In this document: in pieces, positions 35,619 to 51,520 of the stretch
How positions within the stretch are numbered: position 1 is the stretch's first letter
How the letters are laid out: every line of letters begins with the position of its first letter
NCBI RefSeq assembly: GCF_900142015.1
Contig: NZ_FQZN01000003.1
Coordinates: forward strand, 283,727-347,726
Direction: 5' to 3'
DNA: 64,000 bases
DNA from: Bacteroides stercorirosoris
Lineage (GTDB): Bacteria; Bacteroidota; Bacteroidia; Bacteroidales; Bacteroidaceae
Translations under genes and position numbers: made by a program
The notes under the pieces: generated by a model
The model's input: only the letters and a program-made list of their open reading frames with translations
Database searches by the model: none
What the model was told of the DNA's origin: nothing

Positions 35619-37856
35619 ATGAAGAACAAATGGATAATAACCTTGGCCGCCATGTCATTGGCCGCCTGCACCTCAGCCCAGACCTGGATATGGTATCCGG
35701 GCGATTATGAAATATGGTTAGGCAATCAGATGAATAACCGCCGCACGGAGCGCGGTGCCTTTTTCCCTCCTTTCTGGAAGACCGACAGCCACTATGTAGT
35801 CGTGGAATTCAGCAAACAACTGAACCTTTCCGAACCGGAAGAGATCTTCATTGCCGCCGAAGGAAAGTATAACGTTAAACTGGATGGGAAACTCCAATTC
35901 GGCATGCCGGAAACCTTATTGCTTCCGGCCGGGAAACATAACCTGAATATTAAAGTCTGGAATCAGTCGACTCCTCCTGCCATCTACGTAAAAGGCAAGA
36001 CCGTAAACTCCGATGCTACCTGGCGCGTGACCTACGAAGACAAGGAATGGATTGACGAAAGCGGCAAAGCCAGTGACACCTCAGCCACCATCTATATGGA
36101 TGCCGGCTGCTGGAACTTTGACGGAACCACCGAACGCCCTTCCCAATTCCGGCTGATGCGGACACCCCATCAACCCACCTCCCGCACCGTGCAACCCGAA
36201 GGGGGAATCCTCTATGATTTCGGAAAAGAAACATTCGGTTACCTCACTCTGAAGAATCTCTCCGGCAAAGGCATCATCGACATCTATTACGGTGAAAGTC
36301 CGGAAGAAGCGAAAGACAAGGCATACTGCGAAACACTGGATAAACTGCAACTGGAACCGGGACAAGTCACCGACCTTGCCATCCGCCGGACATCCCCCTT
36401 ATCCTCTTCCGAAAACGGGCGTACATCCTCTTCCTCTTCCGAAAACGAGTATACCCTGGAGAATAGCAAAGCTTTCCGCTACGTCTACATCACCCACGAA
36501 CCGGGCGTGCAGATAGGCGAAGTAGCCATGCAATACGAATACCTTCCCGAAGAATATCGTGGAAATTTCCGTTGCAACGACGAAGAGTTGAACCGCATCT
36601 GGGAAGTGGGTGCCTACACCATGCACCTCACCACCCGCGAGTTCTTCATCGATGGCATCAAGCGCGACCGTTGGGTGTGGAGCGGAGACGCCATCCAAAG
36701 CTATCTGATGAACTACTATCTCTTCTTTGACAGTGAGTCGGTGAAACGCACCATCTGGTTGCTTCGCGGCAAAGATCCCGTGACCAGTCATAGCAATACG
36801 ATTATGGATTATACATTCTATTGGTTTCTCAGCGTCTACGATTATTACCTGTATAGTGGTGACCGGCAGTTCGTCAATCAACTCTATCCACGTATGCAGA
36901 CAATGATGGACTATGTATTGGGACGCACCAACCGGAACGGCATGGTCGAAGGTATGTCCGGTGATTGGGTATTTGTAGACTGGGCGGACGGTTATCTGGA
37001 TAAAAAGGGAGAACTCTCCTTTGAGCAAGTCCTGTTCTGCCGGAGTCTTGAGACAATGGCGCTCTGTGCAGGGTTGGTGGGAGACCGGATCAACCAACAG
37101 AAATATGAAAAACTGGCTGCCGCCTTGAAAGCCAAGCTGGAAACGACATTCTGGAATGCCTCGAAACAGGCCCTTGTACATAACCGTATCAATGGCGTTC
37201 AGAGTGATGCCGTCACCCGTTATGCCAATATGTTTTCCGTTTTCTTCAACTATCTGAGTCCGGAGAAACAGCAGGCCATCAAACATTCCGTTCTTTTGAA
37301 TGACAGCATCCTGAAGATCACGACTCCCTATATGCGCTTTTATGAGTTAGAAGCCCTTTGTGCGCTTGGTGAACAAGAAACAGTGATGCAGGAAATGAAA
37401 GCGTACTGGGGAGGAATGTTGAAAGAAGGTGCCACTTCCTTTTGGGAAAAATATAATCCGGAGGAAAGCGGTACGCAGCATCTTTCCATGTATGGTCGTC
37501 CTTATGGGAAGAGTCTGTGTCATGCCTGGGGAGCAAGTCCTATTTATCTGATCGGCAAATATTACCTGGGAGTGAAACCTGTGAAAGAAGGCTATAAGGA
37601 ATTCTCTATAACTCCGGTACTGGGAGGTCTGAAATGGATGGAAGGCAGTGTACCTACACCGAACGGAAATATACATATCTATATGGACCGAAGAACGGTT
37701 AAGGTACGCGCGACCGAAGGCAAAGGTTATCTGACGATAAAAAGCCGTCGGCAGCCAAAGGCCAATATCGGAACTGTGGAAAAGATTGATGAGAATACCT
37801 GGCGCCTCCGGATAGATACTCCGGAAGAGAGAATTGTTACCGGATTGAAGGACTGA
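35619..37856 (+). CDS. GH78 alpha-L-rhamnosidase (side-chain type)
   Basis: A 745-residue exported GH78 enzyme; the start MKNKWIITLAAMSLAAC gives a lipobox-like cleavage, so it may be a lipoprotein. A beta-sandwich N-terminal half with GGILYDFGKETFGYLTL precedes the (alpha/alpha)6 barrel with FFIDGIKRDRWVWSGDA and GATSFWEKYNPEESGTQH (segments around the acid and base). It is shorter than the other two GH78 proteins in the window. By position among chain A/B enzymes it is the likely counterpart of BT1001, an RG-II chain B rhamnosidase (inference). A 16-base direct repeat (36402-36417, 36432-36447) encodes an in-frame Ser/Glu/Asn-rich duplication of ten residues in a loop. Confidence 0.88.
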   Translation: MKNKWIITLAAMSLAACTSAQTWIWYPGDYEIWLGNQMNNRRTERGAFFPPFWKTDSHYVVVEFSKQLNLSEPEEIFIAAEGKYNVKLDGKLQFGMPETLLLPAGKHNLNIKVWNQSTPPAIYVKGKTVNSDATWRVTYEDKEWIDESGKASDTSATIYMDAGCWNFDGTTERPSQFRLMRTPHQPTSRTVQPEGGILYDFGKETFGYLTLKNLSGKGIIDIYYGESPEEAKDKAYCETLDKLQLEPGQVTDLAIRRTSPLSSSENGRTSSSSSENEYTLENSKAFRYVYITHEPGVQIGEVAMQYEYLPEEYRGNFRCNDEELNRIWEVGAYTMHLTTREFFIDGIKRDRWVWSGDAIQSYLMNYYLFFDSESVKRTIWLLRGKDPVTSHSNTIMDYTFYWFLSVYDYYLYSGDRQFVNQLYPRMQTMMDYVLGRTNRNGMVEGMSGDWVFVDWADGYLDKKGELSFEQVLFCRSLETMALCAGLVGDRINQQKYEKLAAALKAKLETTFWNASKQALVHNRINGVQSDAVTRYANMFSVFFNYLSPEKQQAIKHSVLLNDSILKITTPYMRFYELEALCALGEQETVMQEMKAYWGGMLKEGATSFWEKYNPEESGTQHLSMYGRPYGKSLCHAWGASPIYLIGKYYLGVKPVKEGYKEFSITPVLGGLKWMEGSVPTPNGNIHIYMDRRTVKVRATEGKGYLTIKSRRQPKANIGTVEKIDENTWRLRIDTPEERIVTGLKD

Positions 37857-37964
37857 GAAGCAGTATGTGAGTACAAACGGGTACTTACTGCGTCTTTTAC
37901 TATAAACTCTCCTCTTTCCCTTCTTCCGTAGAAAAAGAGAGAGACAGTAATCATAAATAGAAAT

Positions 37965-40664
37965 ATGAGAAATATCAGATTATTCATGTTTGCGGCATGT
38001 GCACTTCTTTTTGCAGCGTGCGGCAAGCAAACCGTGAAGATTATAACTCCGCCGGATGCGTCGAACCGTATTCTGTTTGGTGCGGAACAGTTACAAACCA
38101 CTCTGGATAAAGCGGGCTATCAGGTTGTGATGCAACAGGGAGATACTATACTCTCCAACCCGGATGTCCGAACCATCCTACTGACAGAAACCAATGATAC
38201 GACTTTAAAGAAAGAAGGCTTTCAGATTACAACTGTTGGTAATCTGACGAAAGTATCAGGCAGGGATGGCAGCGGTGTCATCTATGGATGCCGTGAACTG
38301 ATAGACCGTGTGAGTAGTTCGGAAGGCAAACTGAACTTCCCCGAGAAACTGACGGACGGGCCGGAGATGGTATTGCGTGGTGCTTGCGTAGGATTGCAGA
38401 AGATGACTTATCTGCCGGGCCACGGCGTATATGAATATCCTTATACACCGGAGAGTTTTCCCTGGTTTTATGATAAAGAACAATGGATTAAATATCTGGA
38501 TATGCTGGTTGCTAATCGTATGAACTCACTTTATCTCTGGAACGGGCATCCGTTTGCTTCGTTAGTGAAGTTGGACGACTACCCGTTTGCATTGGAAGTG
38601 GACGAGGAGACCTTCAAGAAGAACGAAGAGATGTTCTCTTTCCTCACGGAAGAAGCAGATAAACGTGGTATCTTTGTGATACAAATGTTCTACAATATCA
38701 TCCTGTCAAAGCCGTTTGCCGAACATTACGGTCTGAGAACACAGGACCGCAACCGTCCTATTACTCCTTTAATTGCGGACTATACCCGTAAGAGCATTGC
38801 CGCTTTTATTGAGAAATATCCTAATGTAGGATTGCTTGTTTGCCTGGGTGAAGCCATGTGTACAGTGGAGGATGATGTGGAATGGTTCACAAAGACAATT
38901 ATTCCCGGAGTAAAGGATGGATTACAGGCACTTGGACGTACAGATGAGCCGCCTCTCTTGTTGCGTGCACACGATACGGACTGTAAATTAGTGATGGATG
39001 CCGCCCTGCCACTCTATAAGAATCTTTATACCATGCATAAGTATAACGGTGAATCACTGACCACTTATGAGCCTCGCGGCCCCTGGGCAAAGATACATAC
39101 GGATTTGAGCTCACTCGGTTCTATACATATCAGTAATGTTCATATTCTGGCGAATCTGGAACCTTTCCGTTGGGGTTCTCCCGATTTTGTGCAACGCGCA
39201 GTGACAGCCATGCACGATGTTCATGGTGCGAACGCTCTGCATCTTTATCCGCAGGCTTCTTACTGGGATTGGCCATACACCGCCGACAAATTACCGGACG
39301 GCAAGCGGGAATTTCAGCTTGACCGTGACTGGATATGGTATCAGACCTGGGGACGATATGCATGGAACTGTCGTCGTGATCGTTCGCAGGAAATTGATTA
39401 CTGGAATCATCAGTTAGCCAAATTCTATGGTATATCTGATGAGAAGGCTGCATCTATTCGTGAGGCGTATGAAGAAAGCGGTGAGATTGCACCGAAGCTA
39501 CTGCGTCGTTTCGGCATCACGGAAGGAAATCGCCAGACATTGTTGCTGGGCATGTTTATGAGCCAGCTTGTCAATCCATACAAATACACCATCTATCCGG
39601 GATTCTATGAAAGTTGCGGACCGGAAGGCGAGAAACTGATAGAATATGTGGAAAAGGAATGGAAAAAGCAATCTCATGCAGGTGAGTTGCCCTTGGATAT
39701 CATAGCACAGGCCATAGAGCATGGAGATAAAGCAGTAGCCGCCATTGATAAGGCAGCGAATTCCGTATCTGCCAATAAAGATGAGTTCGCACGTTTGCAG
39801 AATGATATGCATTGTTATCGCGAGTTTGCCTACGCGTTTAATCTGAAAGTGAAAGCTGCCAAACTGGTATTGGATTATCAGTGGGGGAAAGATTTGAAGA
39901 ATCTGGAAAATGCCATCCCTCTGATGGAGCAGAGTCTGGAACATTATTGTAAGTTAGTGGAACTTACAGATGCGCATTATCTGTATGCCAACAGTATGCA
40001 GACAGCTCAACGCCGTATTCCTATAGGTGGAGACGGCGGCAACAATAAGACTTGGAAAGAATTGCTGGTACATTACGAAAAGGAACTGGAGAATTTCAAG
40101 GCAAACCTTGCCCTGCTGGAGGAAAAGCAAACAGGAAAAGCAACTGCTGAATCGGTGGATATTCCGGCCTGGACTTCCGCTGGCGTGAAAATTCTATCCG
40201 GTTATCCGACCGTTAAATTAAGTGAGGGCGCTTCCCTGTTTACTAATCTGCCGGGAAAGATAGAAGCCATGGCTCCTGAACTGGAAGGATTGAAAGCATT
40301 TCGTTTCAATGCCAATGAGCAGCGTGAAAAGGGAACAAGTATTACTTTTGAAACGGATGCGCCGGTAAAATTGCTGGTTGCCTATTTCAAGGATGACCAG
40401 AAGAAATATGCCAAAGCACCGAAACTTGAGATTGACGCTTCGGCTAATGATTACGGTCAGGCCGAACCGATATTGACGAATGCTGTTCGTATCAGTGGAA
40501 TGCCACTGGCCAATGTACATGCATATAGTTTTCAGGCAGGCAAGCATACGCTGATGTTGCCGAAAGGATATCTTCAGGTTCTGGGATTTACGGATGCGGA
40601 TATGAAAGCCCGTAATGCAGGATTGGCCGGAGACGAAGAAACAATGGATTGGTTGTTTTATTAA
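37965..40664 (+). CDS. GH138 alpha-galacturonidase-like lipoprotein
   Basis: An 899-residue lipoprotein (lipobox LLFAAC then GKQ). Residues about 25-125 form the small alpha/beta domain that precedes many glucuronidase-like barrels (FGAEQLQTTLDKAGYQVV). A TIM barrel follows with LWNGHPFASLV, VGLLVCLGEAMCTVEDD (candidate catalytic acids) and NALHLYPQASYWDWPY, then a helical region and a C-terminal beta domain. Length and its place immediately before a GH137-GH2 gene match the BT0997 (GH138) and BT0996 pair of B. thetaiotaomicron RG-II loci. The predicted job is removing alpha-D-galacturonic acid from chain A. I place it by recall of the family and gene order, so the family call needs a profile search. 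Confidence 0.7.
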   Translation: MRNIRLFMFAACALLFAACGKQTVKIITPPDASNRILFGAEQLQTTLDKAGYQVVMQQGDTILSNPDVRTILLTETNDTTLKKEGFQITTVGNLTKVSGRDGSGVIYGCRELIDRVSSSEGKLNFPEKLTDGPEMVLRGACVGLQKMTYLPGHGVYEYPYTPESFPWFYDKEQWIKYLDMLVANRMNSLYLWNGHPFASLVKLDDYPFALEVDEETFKKNEEMFSFLTEEADKRGIFVIQMFYNIILSKPFAEHYGLRTQDRNRPITPLIADYTRKSIAAFIEKYPNVGLLVCLGEAMCTVEDDVEWFTKTIIPGVKDGLQALGRTDEPPLLLRAHDTDCKLVMDAALPLYKNLYTMHKYNGESLTTYEPRGPWAKIHTDLSSLGSIHISNVHILANLEPFRWGSPDFVQRAVTAMHDVHGANALHLYPQASYWDWPYTADKLPDGKREFQLDRDWIWYQTWGRYAWNCRRDRSQEIDYWNHQLAKFYGISDEKAASIREAYEESGEIAPKLLRRFGITEGNRQTLLLGMFMSQLVNPYKYTIYPGFYESCGPEGEKLIEYVEKEWKKQSHAGELPLDIIAQAIEHGDKAVAAIDKAANSVSANKDEFARLQNDMHCYREFAYAFNLKVKAAKLVLDYQWGKDLKNLENAIPLMEQSLEHYCKLVELTDAHYLYANSMQTAQRRIPIGGDGGNNKTWKELLVHYEKELENFKANLALLEEKQTGKATAESVDIPAWTSAGVKILSGYPTVKLSEGASLFTNLPGKIEAMAPELEGLKAFRFNANEQREKGTSITFETDAPVKLLVAYFKDDQKKYAKAPKLEIDASANDYGQAEPILTNAVRISGMPLANVHAYSFQAGKHTLMLPKGYLQVLGFTDADMKARNAGLAGDEETMDWLFY

Positions 40665-40673
40665 TACTGAATC

Positions 40674-43600
40674 ATGAGAAAACTATCACTGACACTCTTT
40701 TGCATGATATCTGTTTGGTCCGTTTTTGCTCAGCGTGATGTTGCGCAGGAGCGGATGGAACAGATTTTCGAAGAAGCAAAAACACCCTATAAATATGGAC
40801 TGGTAGTTGCCCCGGAGGACAACCACCATAAAATAGATTGCCCTACGGTCTTCCGTCAGGGAGACAAATGGCTGATGACCTATGTTGTTTATAACGGTAA
40901 AGGAGGGACAGACGGCCGTGGTTATGAAACCTGGCTGGCGGAAAGTGATAATTTGCTTGAGTGGCGCACATTGGGGCGGGTTCTCTCGTACCGGGATGGT
41001 GAATGGGATTGCAATCAAAGAGGAGGATTTCCTGCCCTGCCGGATATGGAGTGGGGAGGAAGCTATGAACTTCAGACTTATAAGGACCGTCATTGGATGA
41101 CTTACATCGGTGGAGAAGGAACGGGGTACGAGGCTGTGAAGGCACCGCTTTTTGTCGGTCTGGCATGGACGAAAGGAGATTTGTCTACTGCACACGAGTG
41201 GGAGTCTCTGAATAAGCCCATTCTGAGTATCCATGACAAGGATGCCCAATGGTGGGAAAAGCTGACTCAATATAAGAGTACCGTCTATTGGGATAAGGAT
41301 AAGACGTTGGGTGCTCCCTTTGTTATGTTCTATAATGCGGGAGGCCGCCATCCGGAAACAGACCTGAAGGGAGAACGTGTAGGGATAGCCCTTTCCAAAG
41401 ATATGAAAACCTGGAAACGTTATCCCGGGAATCCCGTCTTTGCGCACGAAGCCGATGGAACCATCACAGGAGATGCCCATATACAGAAGATGGGAGATGT
41501 GTATGTGATGTTCTACTTCTCAGCATTTGAACCCTCACGGAGATACAAGGCTTTCAATACTTTTGCTGCCAGCTATGACTTGGTGCACTGGACCGACTGG
41601 ACCGGAGAAGACCTTATTATTCCCTCTAAAAACTATGATGAACTGTTTGCCCATAAAAGTTATGTGGTAAAGCATGATGGAGTGGTCTATCACTTCTATT
41701 GTGCGGTTAATAATGCGGAACAACGGGGGATTGCGGTTGCTACCAGTAAACCGATGGGACGTTCTGCCGTCCGTTTCCCAAAACCGGAGACGAAGAACCG
41801 TCGTATGCTGACCGAACTGAATGAAGATTGGAAAACATGGCTGATTGATCATTCACGACCGGCAAATACTAATTCATTGCAGCGTGATAATGCAATCAAT
41901 TGTCAACTGCCTCACAACTGGGATGATTACTATGGTTATCGTCAGCTCACTCATGGCAATCTGCATGGCACTGCTATGTATGTGAAAGATTTTACTTTGG
42001 ACGATTACCAATCCCGGAAGCGCTACTTTCTTCGTTTCGAAGGAGTAGGCACTTATGCCACGATTCAGCTGAACGGTCAGGATTTTGGACGGCATCCCGT
42101 AGGACGCACCACATTGACCTTGGATGTGACCGATGCATTGAGGCAAGGTAGCAATCATCTGGAAGTAAAAGCTGAGCACCCGGAAATGATTGCCGATATG
42201 CCTTGGGTGTGTGGCGGCTGTTCTTCGGAATGGGGATTCAGTGAGGGCTCGCAACCCTTGGGAATCTTCCGGCCTGTGGTGTTGGAAGTTACGGATGAAA
42301 TCCGTATCGAACCTTTCGGGGTACACATATGGAATGATGAGAAAGCAGCTAATGTATTTGTCGATACGGAGGTTAAGAACTATGGCGGGACTACGGAAAC
42401 GATTGAAGTGGTCAATAAATTGAGCAATGCGGATGGAAAGCAAGTGTTCCGTCTGGCCAGGAAAGTGACATTGGCACCGGGAGAGATGAAGGTGGTTCGC
42501 CAGCACTCTCCTGTAGAGAATCCGGTGTTGTGGAGCACGGACAATCCTTATCTGTATAAACTGGCAAGCATGATTAAGCGGGATGCGAAGACTACGGATG
42601 AGATATCGACTCCTTTCGGTATCCGTACCATCAGCTGGCCGGTGAAACGGAATGACGGAGACGGACGTTTCTATTTGAATGGAAAGCCTGTCTTTATCAA
42701 TGGAGTTTGCGAGTACGAGCATCAGTTCGGACAAAGCCATGCATTCAGCAGGGAGCAGGTAGCTGCAAGGGTAAAGCAGATATGTGCGGCAGGCTTTAAC
42801 GGTTTCCGTGACGCCCATCAGCCCCATCATCTCGATTATCAGAAATACTGGGATGAAAAAGGTATTTTGTTCTGGACGCAATTCTCCGCACATGTATGGT
42901 ATGACACACCGGAATTCCGGGAGAACTTCAAGAAGCTGCTCCGCCAATGGGTGAAAGAACGTCGCAATTCCCCCTCAGTAGTGATGTGGGGATTGCAGAA
43001 TGAAAGTACATTGCCCCGTGAATTTGCACAGGAATGTAGTGAGATTATCCGGGAGATGGATCCAACGGCGCGTACGATGCGTGTCATCACTACCTGTAAT
43101 GGTGGAGAAGGAACCGACTGGAATGTAATCCAGAACTGGAGCGGCACGTATGGGGGAGATGTTACCGAATATGGAAAAGAACTCTCCCGGAAGAACCAAC
43201 TGCTGAACGGAGAATATGGTGCATGGAGAAGCATCGGATTGCATACGGAACCCGGAGAGTTTGAGGTGAACGGAGTATGGAGTGAAGACCGCATGTGCCG
43301 GCTGATGGAGACTAAAATCCGTCTGGCAGAGCAGGTAAGAGATAGTGTTTGCGGACAATTCCAATGGATATACAGCAGTCATGACAATCCCGGACGCCGC
43401 CAGCCGGATGAGGCTTACCGGAGGATAGATAAAGTAGGGCCATTCAACTATAAAGGATTGGTAACTCCGTGGGAAGAGCCGCTGGATGTATATTACATGT
43501 ATCGTGCCAACTATGTTCCGGCAGCCAAAGATCCTATGGTTTACCTTGTATCACATACCTGGACGGATCGTTTTGAGAAGGGGCGTCGCCGGGCTACCGT

Positions 43601-44900
43601 CGAGGCTTACAGTAATTGCGATTCTGTATTGCTCTATAACGATATGTCTGATGGGAAAGTCACTTTCCTCGGACGGAAGAAAAATAATGGAATAGGAACT
43701 CACTTCGTGTGGGAGAACCGGGATATCCGCTACAATGTACTTCGTGCAGTAGGTTATTACAAAGGAAAACCTGTTGCGGAAGATATAATCATTCTGGAAG
43801 GATTAGAGCAGGCGCCTCGCTTTGATGCGCTTTATCAGGAAGCAAAGCCTGTACTGAAGGGAGAGGAGGGATATAATTACCTGTATCGCATCAATTGCGG
43901 TGGAGATGAATATACGGATAGTTTCGGGCAACTCTGGTCACAGGATAACCTGGGGTATTCCCGCTCATGGGCTGCAAATTTTGAAGGTCTGAATCCTTAT
44001 CTTGCCAGCCAGCGTACGACGTCTGATCCGATACGTGGCACGCGTGACTGGACGTTATTCCAGTCCTTCCGCTTTGGCCGTCACCAGTTGGAATATCGTT
44101 TTCCTGTAGCCGACGGAACCTATCGTATCGAACTCTACTTTACAGAGCCCTGGCATGGTACGGGAGGAAGTGCTTCTACCGATTGTGAAGGTTTGCGCAT
44201 ATTTGATGTAATGGTGAACGACTCCCTCGTCTTGGATGATCTGGATGTATGGGCTGAAAGCGGTCATGACGGTGCATGTAAAAAAGTTGTATGCGTTACG
44301 GTAAAGGGGGAAGGCATTCTGAAGATATACTTCCCCGAAGTGAAGGCCGGACAGGCGTTGATTTCCGGGATTGCAATCGCTTCGACGAATCGGGAACCGA
44401 GACTGGAACCGAAGTCTACACCACTCCCGGCAACCGATTGGAGTTGGGAGAAGGCCGGCAGGGACCGGTTGGAAAAGACACCTAAAGAGATGCTCCCGGA
44501 AGATAAAAACGCTCGTACCAGTGTGGCGTATGAGGCTGAGACGGCTTTTGTAAAAGGTGCTTTTACGAAGAAAGAGCATCGTAAGCAGACGGGTATCTTC
44601 TTCGGAAAGGGAAGTAGGAACAGCATCGAGTGGAGTGTTTCTACCGGATTGGCCCAAATCTACGCTCTCCGGTTTAAGTATATGAATACAGCGGGCAAGC
44701 CGTTGCCTGTACGCATGCAGTTCATCGACTCCAAAGGTGTGACGTTGAAAGATGATATCCTTACTTTCCCTGAGACGCCCGATAAGTGGAAGATGATGAG
44801 TACCACTACCGGAACATTCATCAATGCGGGCTATTATAAAGTGCTGCTTTCGGCGGAAGATATGGAGGGATTGGCGTTTGACGCATTGGATATTCAGTAA
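40674..44900 (+). CDS. GH137-GH2 fusion with malectin-like and C-terminal beta domains
   Basis: A 1408-residue exported multi-enzyme protein. Signal ends VFAQ. Residues about 25-375 form a five-bladed propeller like GH137 (beta-L-arabinofuranosidase), with KIDCPTVFRQGDKW, TQYKSTVYWDKD and GTITGDAHI. Residues about 380-1040 are GH2 with acid/base Glu777 in WGLQNES and nucleophile Glu847 in LNGEYG. Residues about 1060-1230 are a malectin-type sugar-binding domain (YRINCGGDEYTD to SGIAIAS). The final 120 residues look like a carbohydrate-binding beta-sandwich. In BT0996 the GH137 and GH2 parts act on RG-II chain B arabinose and chain A glucuronic acid. It starts 9 bases after the GH138 stop. Confidence 0.85.
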   Translation: MRKLSLTLFCMISVWSVFAQRDVAQERMEQIFEEAKTPYKYGLVVAPEDNHHKIDCPTVFRQGDKWLMTYVVYNGKGGTDGRGYETWLAESDNLLEWRTLGRVLSYRDGEWDCNQRGGFPALPDMEWGGSYELQTYKDRHWMTYIGGEGTGYEAVKAPLFVGLAWTKGDLSTAHEWESLNKPILSIHDKDAQWWEKLTQYKSTVYWDKDKTLGAPFVMFYNAGGRHPETDLKGERVGIALSKDMKTWKRYPGNPVFAHEADGTITGDAHIQKMGDVYVMFYFSAFEPSRRYKAFNTFAASYDLVHWTDWTGEDLIIPSKNYDELFAHKSYVVKHDGVVYHFYCAVNNAEQRGIAVATSKPMGRSAVRFPKPETKNRRMLTELNEDWKTWLIDHSRPANTNSLQRDNAINCQLPHNWDDYYGYRQLTHGNLHGTAMYVKDFTLDDYQSRKRYFLRFEGVGTYATIQLNGQDFGRHPVGRTTLTLDVTDALRQGSNHLEVKAEHPEMIADMPWVCGGCSSEWGFSEGSQPLGIFRPVVLEVTDEIRIEPFGVHIWNDEKAANVFVDTEVKNYGGTTETIEVVNKLSNADGKQVFRLARKVTLAPGEMKVVRQHSPVENPVLWSTDNPYLYKLASMIKRDAKTTDEISTPFGIRTISWPVKRNDGDGRFYLNGKPVFINGVCEYEHQFGQSHAFSREQVAARVKQICAAGFNGFRDAHQPHHLDYQKYWDEKGILFWTQFSAHVWYDTPEFRENFKKLLRQWVKERRNSPSVVMWGLQNESTLPREFAQECSEIIREMDPTARTMRVITTCNGGEGTDWNVIQNWSGTYGGDVTEYGKELSRKNQLLNGEYGAWRSIGLHTEPGEFEVNGVWSEDRMCRLMETKIRLAEQVRDSVCGQFQWIYSSHDNPGRRQPDEAYRRIDKVGPFNYKGLVTPWEEPLDVYYMYRANYVPAAKDPMVYLVSHTWTDRFEKGRRRATVEAYSNCDSVLLYNDMSDGKVTFLGRKKNNGIGTHFVWENRDIRYNVLRAVGYYKGKPVAEDIIILEGLEQAPRFDALYQEAKPVLKGEEGYNYLYRINCGGDEYTDSFGQLWSQDNLGYSRSWAANFEGLNPYLASQRTTSDPIRGTRDWTLFQSFRFGRHQLEYRFPVADGTYRIELYFTEPWHGTGGSASTDCEGLRIFDVMVNDSLVLDDLDVWAESGHDGACKKVVCVTVKGEGILKIYFPEVKAGQALISGIAIASTNREPRLEPKSTPLPATDWSWEKAGRDRLEKTPKEMLPEDKNARTSVAYEAETAFVKGAFTKKEHRKQTGIFFGKGSRNSIEWSVSTGLAQIYALRFKYMNTAGKPLPVRMQFIDSKGVTLKDDILTFPETPDKWKMMSTTTGTFINAGYYKVLLSAEDMEGLAFDALDIQ

Positions 44901-44966
44901 AGTGATTAGGGTTTAGTGATAAGTGATCAGCGCCATTCGGAAAAGAAAGGAGGTAAAAGCTAATTG

Positions 44967-45051
44967 ATATTTTAGACACGGATTTCACGGATTACACTGT
45001 TGCAGTATATAAAAACAACAGTGTAATCCGTGAAATCCGTGTCTAAAATAT
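44967..45051. repeat. 85-bp hairpin element, copy 2 (inverted)
   Basis: Perfect 36-base arms (44967-45002 and 45016-45051) around the loop CAGTATATAAAAA, which is the reverse complement of the loop in copy 1 at 23953-24037. It lies in the 256-base gap between the GH137-GH2 and GH2 genes and could weaken read-through. Confidence 0.9.
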
Positions 45052-45153
45052 ATTCATAACCTGTCCGAAAAGCATCAATTCGCCTAACCACTTCAATAAA
45101 TATCAGAGTACAAAATACATCTTCATCCGTCTATCCTAATATTAATAGCATAA

Positions 45154-48405
<3,252 letters not shown>

Positions 48406-48504
48406 GAGCCGGCATAGTGCTGGAGGAGGGGAATTGAGATAGTAATGCCTACAAGACAGCACGCCGGAGGAAAACCTGCTTCAGCGCTGCGCTGGTATCA
48501 ATAA

Positions 48505-51387
<2,883 letters not shown>

Positions 51388-51458
51388 TACAGCTAACTCC
51401 TCTAACTATAGAGTGTGAATTATTCAAGTTAAACATTTCCTCTTTTAGCTTGTTGTTT

Positions 51459-51493
51459 ATTCCCCGTAAGATTATCTTTGCGGGGAATTTTTT
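51459..51493 (+). terminator. Terminator after the GH2 operon
   Basis: Stem ATTCCCCG (51459-51466) / CGGGGAAT (51481-51488) with a 14-base loop followed by a run of T. It lies 28 bases upstream of the pdxY start. The loop itself contains a promoter-like box. Confidence 0.7.
51473..51480 (+). promoter_or_regulatory. Candidate -7 box for pdxY inside a terminator loop
   Basis: TATCTTTG fits TAnnTTTG exactly and ends 40 bases before the pdxY ATG. It occupies the loop of the preceding terminator. A clear -33 TTTG is not evident. Confidence 0.45.
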
Positions 51494-51520
51494 ATGTGAA
51501 AGAAAAATGCAGTAACCAAG

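Noticed and set aside
48410..48500. Possible decayed copy of the 286-bp repeat before the last GH2 gene
   Set aside because: Only a short AGCGCTGCGCTGG-like similarity is seen, with no terminal repeats.
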